Shown: positions 18,030 through 25,000 of the stretch, piece after piece
Layout: every line of letters starts with the position of its first letter
Numbering within the stretch: position 1 is the stretch's first letter
Origin: Gloeothece verrucosa PCC 7822
GTDB lineage: Bacteria; Cyanobacteriota; Cyanobacteriia; Cyanobacteriales; Microcystaceae
Length of the DNA stretch: 64,000 bases
Direction: 5' to 3'
Assembly: GCF_000147335.1 (NCBI RefSeq)
Contig: NC_014501.1
Coordinates: 1,054,001 to 1,118,000 of the forward strand
Program-made: the position numbers and the translations under genes
The notes under the pieces: model-generated
What the model saw: only the letters and a program-made list of their open reading frames with translations
Told to the model about the DNA's origin: nothing
The model's database searches: none

Positions 18030-19370
18030 TTAGACTTTTTTAAAAATATTGGTACACAATTCTGATAGTTTTCGCCACCAAGGAACTTGTTCAATTGTGA
18101 CAAAATCTATTTTTTTGCGAATTTCATTAATATTCCAGCCGGTTAAATTGGCTAGAGTTTTTGCCTCTTCCTCTTGTCTTTTACGGACAGAAGTTTGATA
18201 AGTTTGCGCCGCACTACAATTCATTTCTGCTCTATAAGGATGAGTCATGACATAGCGTCCTTGGAAAAATTGCTGATTGCCGGTTTCTTGAAACTGTAAG
18301 TCTTCGGGAAATTTATCCCGAGTATAGCGTACATGAAGACGGGTAATAAAGACATTGCCCCAAGAATTATCCGGCAGCCAAAATACACCTGCTTGTTTTA
18401 ATTCTTCTGGGTTCAAGGGGTCAGCCGAACAAGGGTCACAATTAGCCATATTCCAAGCATATTCTAGAAAAGCGACTTTTTTATTCTCTCTTTCATAGCT
18501 TCTTTGAAATAGGGATTTGTAAAAAGGGGCAAATTCTTTTTGCACAAACTCAGGAATATTGGCATCAGAAGGAATTTTAACAGTCCGGTAGTTGGTTAAT
18601 TCGATTTGTCCTTTGGGAGAGAGAAGATAAACAATTAAATCTTGTTCCCCTTGAGAATTAATCATTCCTAAACGAATGGGTAACATAAATTTAGGAGATT
18701 CATAAGCCATTTGTAGAGGGCGAAGAGATTGAAAACCGGTTTTATCAAACTCTTCTAGATTCACTTTAGCAACAAAAAATTTCAGTTTTTGTTTAATATA
18801 AGGCTGTAAGGTTTGACTAGCACCTTTAGGAATTTTATAGCCATTTTCTCGCAGCCAAATTTCTAAACCATCGGATTCTTTTGCACTGAGAATAAGGATA
18901 TCATATTCCCCAACGGAAAATTTTTCTTCTACGGTTACCCCTAAAGCATTATCTCTTCTAGCGCTGCCGGCGCTTTCTTGCAAGGGGGCGGAAGATGGGG
19001 CAGGTATTTTATCATATTGTCGTCGGGGTTCACAAGGATTATCATCAAAATATTCCACTAATCTAGGGGAACTAAAAGCATCTAATCTCTCCAGAATTTT
19101 AGCCTCTCTCACCTTCACTTGTTCTTGTTTTAAAACCACAGGCACGGGAACCACTAAGGCAAAGTCTTTGACTTCTCCCTGGTAATCATTAGACATGGTT
19201 AAAACCGTTCGATTTCCCTCACGAGCAATAATGACTTGAGAGGCTTTATTATAAAGACTTGTATCGGCTTTTCCCACATAAAACCCACAAAAAGCTAAAG
19301 CATATTTTGGGATAATTGTCAAGCAAAAAACCGTAAAAATTAGGGTGATAAAAAGTTTAAAAAGTTTCAT
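18030..19370 (-). CDS. exported DUF2330 domain protein
   Basis: This 446-residue protein has a signal peptide (about residues 1-27) ending in an alanine-rich site before CGFYVGKAD. The DUF2330 domain spans nearly all of the mature protein: SQVIIAREGNRTVLTMSNDY near residue 45, DFALVVPVPVVL near residue 69, a YDILILSAKESDGLEIWL segment near residue 160 and MLPIRLGMIN near residue 230. Conserved cysteines near residue 310 (ANCDPCSADP) suggest disulphides or metal binding. The function of DUF2330 is unknown. Its start lies one base after the stop of the RnfD-like gene, so the two are tightly coupled. Confidence 0.87.
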   Translation of the reverse strand: MKLFKLFITLIFTVFCLTIIPKYALAFCGFYVGKADTSLYNKASQVIIAREGNRTVLTMSNDYQGEVKDFALVVPVPVVLKQEQVKVREAKILERLDAFSSPRLVEYFDDNPCEPRRQYDKIPAPSSAPLQESAGSARRDNALGVTVEEKFSVGEYDILILSAKESDGLEIWLRENGYKIPKGASQTLQPYIKQKLKFFVAKVNLEEFDKTGFQSLRPLQMAYESPKFMLPIRLGMINSQGEQDLIVYLLSPKGQIELTNYRTVKIPSDANIPEFVQKEFAPFYKSLFQRSYERENKKVAFLEYAWNMANCDPCSADPLNPEELKQAGVFWLPDNSWGNVFITRLHVRYTRDKFPEDLQFQETGNQQFFQGRYVMTHPYRAEMNCSAAQTYQTSVRKRQEEEAKTLANLTGWNINEIRKKIDFVTIEQVPWWRKLSELCTNIFKKV

Positions 19371-19371
19371 A

Positions 19372-20259
19372 TTATATCCCGGTAGTTAAATGATATTTAA
19401 GACTAGGCTTTTGCCAAGTAAATCTAGGGGCTGACCAAAGATAATCTAAAAGGAGAGTGAGAGGAGAAAGGATAAATAATGCCCAGAAGATCGCAGTAGT
19501 AAGATAGAAAAAATGTTGCAGAATAAAAGTTAATACCGCAACAGTCACTGCCCAAATTAAGCGGCTCGCTGTGGCATTAGGAATTGAGCGAGGATCAGTT
19601 AACATAAACAGAGCAAATAGCAATAAACTCCCACTGGTCAACTGATGAAGTAAGACATCCCAACTCCAACCTAACCAAGCATTACGAATAATTTCTAATG
19701 CTACATAAGCCAATAAAAAAGCCGCCGAGGTATCCCATCGCCCAACCTTTTTAAGGACAATACCGCCCGCCCCTAAAAATAGTAGTAAATACCACCAGTC
19801 CGTTCCCCATTGTCCAGGCGATACCCAAGCATCAGGAGTAAAAATTAAAGCCGCAATAATGCCAAAATTAGCCGGGTTAAAAAAATGTTTACCGCGAAAG
19901 CGAAATAAAAACTTACTAGCGATAGCTAAACAGCCCGCTAAAGCCATTGTTTGATAATTATTAGCCCGCAACAATAAACAAAGTCCTAACCCCGTAATTA
20001 GGGCACTACGCCAAGGGAAATCCATCCAGTTAAAACGTTGAAATAATAGATTTTGAGGAGAATTGATCGGGGAATAAATCTCTATTTTATCGGTGGCAGA
20101 ATTCACCAGAAAAGACAACAGTACCTGAGTCAACAAACAACTCGAAATCACCACTAACATTAAATCTATTCGAACAGTCCAATCTCGACTACTAAGCCCC
20201 AAAAATAGGAACAAAGAAAGAAAAAGGATTTGATAATCTCTTGCATCTCGAAACAGCAT
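19372..20259 (-). CDS. RnfD/NqrB-like integral membrane protein
   Basis: This 295-residue protein has about nine hydrophobic helices and resembles the RnfD/NqrB subunits of ion-pumping NADH or ferredoxin oxidoreductases (NPANFGIIAALIF near residue 135; TDPRSIPNATASRLIWA near residue 225). The TDP-x-S-x-P segment matches the RnfD signature region, where the flavin-bearing threonine normally sits just upstream. No other rnf or nqr subunit is nearby, so it is an orphan whose partner may be the exported DUF2330 protein encoded immediately downstream. The start at 20259 has a GGAGAG Shine-Dalgarno a few bases upstream; an in-frame ATG at 20271 is also possible. Confidence 0.78.
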   Translation of the reverse strand: MLFRDARDYQILFLSLFLFLGLSSRDWTVRIDLMLVVISSCLLTQVLLSFLVNSATDKIEIYSPINSPQNLLFQRFNWMDFPWRSALITGLGLCLLLRANNYQTMALAGCLAIASKFLFRFRGKHFFNPANFGIIAALIFTPDAWVSPGQWGTDWWYLLLFLGAGGIVLKKVGRWDTSAAFLLAYVALEIIRNAWLGWSWDVLLHQLTSGSLLLFALFMLTDPRSIPNATASRLIWAVTVAVLTFILQHFFYLTTAIFWALFILSPLTLLLDYLWSAPRFTWQKPSLKYHLTTGI

Positions 20260-20586
20260 TTTTCTCTCCATCTCTACCCCTCAACTGATCAATAAATGCT
20301 ATCATAATCACCGAATAACCCAATTAGCGGCTATGTAACAAAATATTTTCATTAAATATCCTGCCCCGGCACAGGCACAGGCACAGGCCCCGGTCCCCGC
20401 ACCCTGAAGGGTGGGGCTAGGCGAACAAAGCCCGCCTGCGCGGGCTAAAATATATAGCAACCGCTCCTGTGCTTAGGACATCTTTTAAACTTCAAACCTA
20501 ATAGCAATAAGCTTTTCCCTTCTGACTTCTGACTTGGGGACTCCTGACTTCTGCTATACTTTGCGTCTTTGCGCGAAACAAAAAAA
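20260..20586. other. gene-free spacer with short repeats
   Basis: This spacer contains three GGCACA hexamers at about 20369-20386, the hairpin repeat at 20400-20450 and scattered CTTCTGACTTCTGACTT repeats near 20520-20560. It must also carry the promoter of the minus-strand RnfD-like unit. I see no gene. Confidence 0.55.
20400..20450 (+). repeat. double-hairpin CCCTGAAGGG / AGCCCGC repeat
   Basis: A first small hairpin ACCCTGAAGGGT is followed by GGGGCTAGGCGAACAAAG and a second hairpin AGCCCGCCTGCGCGGGCT. The same two-hairpin arrangement recurs at 24645-24695, inside the large palindrome at 23405-23717, and in degraded, inverted form at 24861-24919. Confidence 0.8.
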
Positions 20587-22635
20587 CTAACGAATCACCT
20601 CAACCAAACTATCCGGCAGTGGTCGATATTGGGCAAACTCCATCGAAAAAGTAGCCATTCCTTGAGACAAAGACCTCAACTCAGTGGAATAACCAAACAT
20701 CTCTGATAGCGGCACTTCTGCGCGAATAACCGAATCGTGATCGCGGGTTTCTGTTCCCAACAACAAAGCGCGGCGAGAGATTAATTTCCCCTGAATACGT
20801 CCCATAAATTCCGAAGGCGTTTCCACTTCTAATAACATCATCGGTTCCAGAATCACAGGGTTAGCCGCCGAAAATCCCTGTTCAAAACCTTCCATCGCCG
20901 CAATTCGAAAAGCCGTTTCTGATGATTCTAAAGGATGAAAAGAACCGCCTTCTAAAACAATTTTTACCCCAACAATAGGATACCCTTTTAACCAGCCGGT
21001 TTTGACAGCATCTCTAAATCCTTCTTCACAAGCACTCATAAACTGTTTTGGGATGCTATTATTTTTCACCCGATTTTTATAAACAAAAGAGTCTTTACAG
21101 GGTTCAATGCGTCCAATAACATGAGCAAAATGCAAAGAATTGCCGATCTGTCTCACAAAAGTATGGTCAAAATGAGCGGCTTTACTAATAGTTTCTCGAT
21201 AAGCCACAGCAGGGTTTCCCACATAAACCTCTGCATGATATTCCCGTTTCATTCTTTCTAAATAAATATCGAGATGCAATTCTCCCATGCCAGAAATGAG
21301 GGTTTTATTGGATTCTGGATCGGTGCTAACATGAAGCGTGGGATCTTCTCGGGTGAAACGATGTAAGGCTTTAGAAATACGGTCTATATCTTCTTGACTT
21401 TTAGGGGTGATGGCTAATGTCATCACGGGTTCGGGTGTGTATATTCCTTCTAGGGAGAGTTTAGTGCCATTGGAACAAAGGGTATCTCCTGAAGCGCAGT
21501 CTACCCCAATTAAGCCGACGATTTCCCCCACTTCTGCTTGTTCTAATTCCTGCCGCTTATCCACTTCTATTCTTACCAGTCGGTTAACTCGCACAGGTTT
21601 TTGAGTGCGGCTATTGAAGAGGCGATCACTTTTATGGAGGGTTCCTCGATAAATGCGGCAATAGGTTAATTGTCCATATTCATCATCAATAAGTTTAAAA
21701 GCTAAAGCGACCATTGGGTCTGATTCTTCAGGATAAATGATCTCCTCATCTTCTGTGGTGATATCTGTTGCTTTAATGGCTTCTCTTTCTAGGGGAGAAG
21801 GTAAATATAATTCCACTGCCTCGAGTAAGTTTTGGATGCCTTTATTTTTGAGGGCGGTTCCCATTAATACGGGAACAAATTCTAGGTTAAGGGTTCCTTG
21901 GCGAATGGTTTCATAGAGTAATTGTTGAGATATTTCTTCTTCTTGGAGTAATTTTTCGGTCATCTCTTCGGAGATTAAAGAGACTTGATCGAGGAGTTTT
22001 TCTCGGGCGGTTTTGGCTTCTTCTATTAATGAGTCGGGAATAGGTTTAGTGACGACAATTTCCCCATGTTCTCCTTCATAATAATTCGCTTGCATTTCGA
22101 TTAAGTCGATCACCCCTTCAAATTGATCCTCTAAACCGATGGGATAATGGAGAACTAGCGGCGTTAATCCGAGTTTTTCTCTCATGGCTTCGATGACTCG
22201 TGAGGGGTTGGCACCGAGGCGATCCAGTTTGTTGATAAAGGCGATGCGCGGCACTCGGTAACGCTTCATTTGCCGGTCAACGGTGATAGATTGAGATTGG
22301 ACTCCGGCTACTCCACAGAGTACCATAATTCCTCCATCTAATACCCGCAGTGAGCGCTCTACTTCTATGGTGAAATCGACGTGGCCAGGGGTATCAATTA
22401 GGTTAATTTGTGTGTCTTTCCAATAACAAGTAATAGCGGCTGAGGTGATGGTAATACCTTTTTCTTTTTCTAATTCCATATAATCCATTGTTGCGCCATC
22501 TCCCTCTCCTTTCACCTCGGCGATTTTGTGAATTTTACCGGTATAAAAGAGGATTCTTTCTGAGATGGTGGTTTTGCCGGCATCGATGTGGGCAGAAATT
22601 CCTATATTACGAACTTTTTGGCGAGGAGTTATCAT
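20587..22635 (-). CDS. elongation factor G paralogue
   Basis: This is a translational GTPase of 682 residues with the complete EF-G domain order. G motifs are intact: AHIDAGKTT (G1), DTPGHVDF (G3) and NKLDR (G4). Domain II, III, IV (with GGSFHPLESSE, the tip loop keeping the histidine) and V follow. The glycine-rich segment at the start of domain IV, normally SGGRGQYG, is replaced by IGNSLHFAHV, which marks it as a divergent EF-G2-type copy rather than the housekeeping FusA encoded in the str operon. No rpsL, rpsG or tuf neighbours are present, in agreement. The start at 22635 gives MITPRQKVRNIG; an ATG or other start at 22668 adds non-conserved residues. It could act in ribosome recycling or stress translation. 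Confidence 0.9.
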   Translation of the reverse strand: MITPRQKVRNIGISAHIDAGKTTISERILFYTGKIHKIAEVKGEGDGATMDYMELEKEKGITITSAAITCYWKDTQINLIDTPGHVDFTIEVERSLRVLDGGIMVLCGVAGVQSQSITVDRQMKRYRVPRIAFINKLDRLGANPSRVIEAMREKLGLTPLVLHYPIGLEDQFEGVIDLIEMQANYYEGEHGEIVVTKPIPDSLIEEAKTAREKLLDQVSLISEEMTEKLLQEEEISQQLLYETIRQGTLNLEFVPVLMGTALKNKGIQNLLEAVELYLPSPLEREAIKATDITTEDEEIIYPEESDPMVALAFKLIDDEYGQLTYCRIYRGTLHKSDRLFNSRTQKPVRVNRLVRIEVDKRQELEQAEVGEIVGLIGVDCASGDTLCSNGTKLSLEGIYTPEPVMTLAITPKSQEDIDRISKALHRFTREDPTLHVSTDPESNKTLISGMGELHLDIYLERMKREYHAEVYVGNPAVAYRETISKAAHFDHTFVRQIGNSLHFAHVIGRIEPCKDSFVYKNRVKNNSIPKQFMSACEEGFRDAVKTGWLKGYPIVGVKIVLEGGSFHPLESSETAFRIAAMEGFEQGFSAANPVILEPMMLLEVETPSEFMGRIQGKLISRRALLLGTETRDHDSVIRAEVPLSEMFGYSTELRSLSQGMATFSMEFAQYRPLPDSLVEVIR

Positions 22636-23014
22636 CTTTTTATATCCCCTAGCGCACAGTTTATGCACAGTTTTTTCTTAGTATTGCGATTATATCTTAC
22701 CGTTAAAAGTCTTTAAGGAGACTCATCATAAATCTTAACTTTAATGATAACAATTAATTTTTAATTCCTAGTTTAACGTGAATTTTATCAGTTATTTTAA
22801 GAAAAGTTAAACCCATTCCTTGAGGGGTATAGAACAAGTGTATTAAACTGTCTTTTACACAACAATTGCAGGCAAAAGAAATTTCCCCAAGTTCGGATTT
22901 TAAGGTGGCAACAAGGAAGTCATCTAGGGGCGTTTAATTTAAGAAAGTTTTTATTATCATATAAAATGATGATCTCTCTAAGGCGACTGAATAACCCACA
23001 ATAGGAGGAACACG
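22636..23014. other. gene-free divergent spacer with clpS leader
   Basis: About 380 bases lie between the divergent EF-G paralogue and clpS genes. It is AT-rich and holds the clpS Shine-Dalgarno at its end. I see no other feature. Confidence 0.5.
23003..23010 (+). promoter_or_regulatory. strong Shine-Dalgarno deciding the clpS GTG start
   Basis: AGGAGGAA lies four bases before the GTG at 23015. There is no upstream ATG with comparable spacing, so it fixes the unusual GTG start. Confidence 0.85.
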
Positions 23015-23314
23015 GTGTCTACGTCCACGTCCACGCAAGTCATAGAGAAAAGTTCAACTTCAACTGTTCGTAAACCTGCACCCCGTTACCGCGTCTTACT
23101 CCATAACGATGATTTTAACTCTATGGAATACGTGGTACAAACCTTGATGAAGACGGTTGCCGGGATGACTCAACCCCAAGCGGTTAATATAATGATGGAA
23201 GCTCACACCAATGGCATGGCTCTAGTGATCACCTGTACTCTAGAACACGCAGAGTTTTATTGTGAAACTTTAAAAGCTCATGGTCTAACCAGTACAATTG
23301 AACCGGACGAGTAA
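23015..23314 (+). CDS. clpS: ATP-dependent Clp protease adaptor ClpS
   Basis: This 99-residue adaptor delivers N-degron substrates to the ClpC/ClpP protease. The N-terminal 20 residues form a Ser/Thr-rich flexible tail. The core starts at PRYRVLLHNDDFNSMEYVV (near residue 24), containing the N-end-binding NDD/N-x-M-E-Y-V elements. It continues through an AHTNGMALVITCTLEHAEFY helix-strand region that contacts the chaperone. It uses a GTG start with a strong ribosome-binding site. Cyanobacteria often have two ClpS versions; the intact LHNDDFN motif fits ClpS1-like binding. The gene is monocistronic and followed by the large palindrome. Confidence 0.95.
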   Translation: MSTSTSTQVIEKSSTSTVRKPAPRYRVLLHNDDFNSMEYVVQTLMKTVAGMTQPQAVNIMMEAHTNGMALVITCTLEHAEFYCETLKAHGLTSTIEPDE

Positions 23315-23404
23315 CTTTTACATTTAAGTTTACGCCCTTTCTCCTTAAACCCCAGGAGAGGGGGAATAATTGCCTAATTTTTAAATTATCTTTTTATCTT
23401 CCCC

Positions 23405-23717
23405 ACTTATTAAGGGCAGGCTGTTTCATATTAGTGGCAAAAATGGTATGACCTCACCCCCTCTCCTCGTAGGCAGGGCTATTTCATTCTTTTGAAACGC
23501 TCACAGGCTGAAGCCGCTAGCTCTACGAACCAAGCCTGCTCCCGGCTAAAAGGCTCATAATTCTTCGAATAGCCCGCGCAGGTGGGCTTTGTTCGTGTAG
23601 CCCAACCCTTCAGGGTTAGGGCGTTTGAGAGAATGAAATAGCCCTGCCTCGTAGGAGAAGGGGTTAGGGGGTGAGGTCTACCATTTTGGTTGTACAATGA
23701 AACAACCCTGCCTTATC
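23405..23717. repeat. about 310 bp near-perfect inverted repeat (palindrome)
   Basis: The left half (23405 to about 23500) and the reverse complement of the right half (about 23620-23717) align over nearly 95 bases with few mismatches. Shared stretches include CTCACCCCCT, CGTAG, GGCAGGG, GCTATTTCATTCT and TGTTTCAT. The inner 120 bases are also mutually inverted: each side holds a copy of the CCTGAAGGG/AGCCCGC double-hairpin repeat. The centre lies near 23562. The whole unit could extrude as a giant cruciform or fold as a roughly 150 bp hairpin RNA. It carries no convincing coding frame and looks MITE-like. Confidence 0.85.
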
Positions 23718-23800
23718 AAGGGGAAAGTAAGAGTGGGGTTAATTGCACGACTAAGGAAAAATAGTATTAACTTTGAAGACAACCACCTATTTAATTAATA

Positions 23801-24652
23801 ATGTTTCTATTTAAAAAATCTCTTAAAAATTATGCCGCACCTTTAAGAATAGTGCTGTTTCTTCTGGGTTTATTGTTGGTTTGGCTGCCGGTTGCTATTC
23901 CTATCTATTTAATTTTAAATTCCTCTAATCCCAATTTAACCTCTACCTTAACCCTAGTATTACTGTATCTAGAATTTATATTTTTGCTGCGGTATTGGAG
24001 TAAACAAGTTCATCAAAATTCAGAAGGTTTAAAGCTTTATGGGTTAGTTAGAAGCCGCCCAACGGCTATTGAGTTATTAAATGGGTTAAGCATCGGGTTA
24101 TTATTTACTCTTAGTTTATTTGTTATCGAAGCCGTTTTAGGATGGGTAAAGTTTCAAGAACCTTCGGTTAATTTTTGGCGCATTGTGATAGAGGGGTTAC
24201 TCGTTGGGTTAGGGATTGGTTTTGCTGAAGAGTTATTATTTAGAGGCTGGATTTTAGACGAATTACAACGAGATTATAAACCGAGTATTGCTCTCTGGAG
24301 TAATGCAATTTTGTTTGCTTCATTGCATTTTATTAAGCCTTTAGCGGAAATTATTCGCACCTTGCCGCAGTTTCCCGCCTTGGTCATATTAGGATTAACT
24401 TTAGTGTGGGCGAAATGGTCTTGTTCGGGTCGGATGGGGTTAAATATTGGGTTACATTGGGGTTTAGTTTGGGGCTATTATATCCTTAAAGTAGGAAAGT
24501 TAATCGTCTATACCGGTACGGTTTCTCCCGGGTTTACGGGGATAGATGGTAATCCTATTGCGGGAATTATGGGCTTAGGTTTTTTGAGTTTGTTGGCAGG
24601 AATTATGAGAGGAAAGGCGAACATTAAAAGGTTTAAAGCGCCTACACCCTGA
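23801..24652 (+). CDS. CPBP family intramembrane metalloprotease
   Basis: This 283-residue polytopic membrane protein belongs to the CPBP/Abi (Rce1-like) glutamate intramembrane protease family. The three catalytic motifs are present: EELLFRG near residue 146 (EExxxR), FASLHF near residue 166 and IGLHWGLVWGY near residue 215. About eight hydrophobic helices are seen. Members process CAAX-type or bacteriocin-related substrates, or act in scaffolds; here the substrate is unknown. The last codons and the TGA stop fall inside a double-hairpin repeat (24645-24695), so the C-terminus has probably been trimmed or replaced by repeat insertion. Confidence 0.9.
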   Translation: MFLFKKSLKNYAAPLRIVLFLLGLLLVWLPVAIPIYLILNSSNPNLTSTLTLVLLYLEFIFLLRYWSKQVHQNSEGLKLYGLVRSRPTAIELLNGLSIGLLFTLSLFVIEAVLGWVKFQEPSVNFWRIVIEGLLVGLGIGFAEELLFRGWILDELQRDYKPSIALWSNAILFASLHFIKPLAEIIRTLPQFPALVILGLTLVWAKWSCSGRMGLNIGLHWGLVWGYYILKVGKLIVYTGTVSPGFTGIDGNPIAGIMGLGFLSLLAGIMRGKANIKRFKAPTP

Positions 24653-24695
24653 AGGGTGCGGCTACACGAGCAAAGCCTGCCTACGCAGGCTAAAT
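24645..24695 (+). repeat. double-hairpin repeat overlapping the CPBP gene end
   Basis: This copy of the CACCCTGAAGGGTG plus AGCCTGCCTACGCAGGCT arrangement matches 20400-20450. The TGA stop of the CPBP gene (24650-24652) is the loop of the first hairpin. It may also serve as transcription terminator. Confidence 0.8.
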
Positions 24696-24739
24696 TATAT
24701 TAATCTGTTTTAAGGTTTTTCAGATCATTGTTAATATTT

Positions 24740-24770
24740 AGCCCCCCTTAATCAGGGGGGTTGGGGGGAT
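24740..24770 (+). repeat. palindromic CCCCC/GGGGG repeat copy
   Basis: AGCCCCCCTTAATCAGGGGG followed by GTTGGGGGGAT, the same family and orientation as 2227-2257 and 28465-28495. Confidence 0.75.
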
Positions 24771-24860
24771 AATTTATCTGAAGCATGATGAAAAATTAGT
24801 ATTAGTTTTATTTTTTAACTAAACCTACAAAATAATAACTTACTAAATTATAAACGGATT

Positions 24861-24919
24861 AAGCAAGCCCGCAAAGGATTGCTCCGTTCGTATAGCGGAA
24901 CCCTTCAGGCTGTAGGGCT
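24861..24919 (-). repeat. degraded double-hairpin repeat copy
   Basis: Inverted relative to 24645-24695. AAGCCCTACAGCCTGAAGGG and AGCCC elements are recognisable but partly decayed. The remainder of the 24653-25000 spacer holds the other repeats and AT-rich sequence upstream of the TPR-CHAT gene. Confidence 0.55.
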
Positions 24920-25000
24920 TTTATTAAAAAAAGCGATAGCCGCTTGATTTTCGGGAAAATTTAGGCAAAATAGAAATAGCTCCCCTAGCTTGATGAATCT

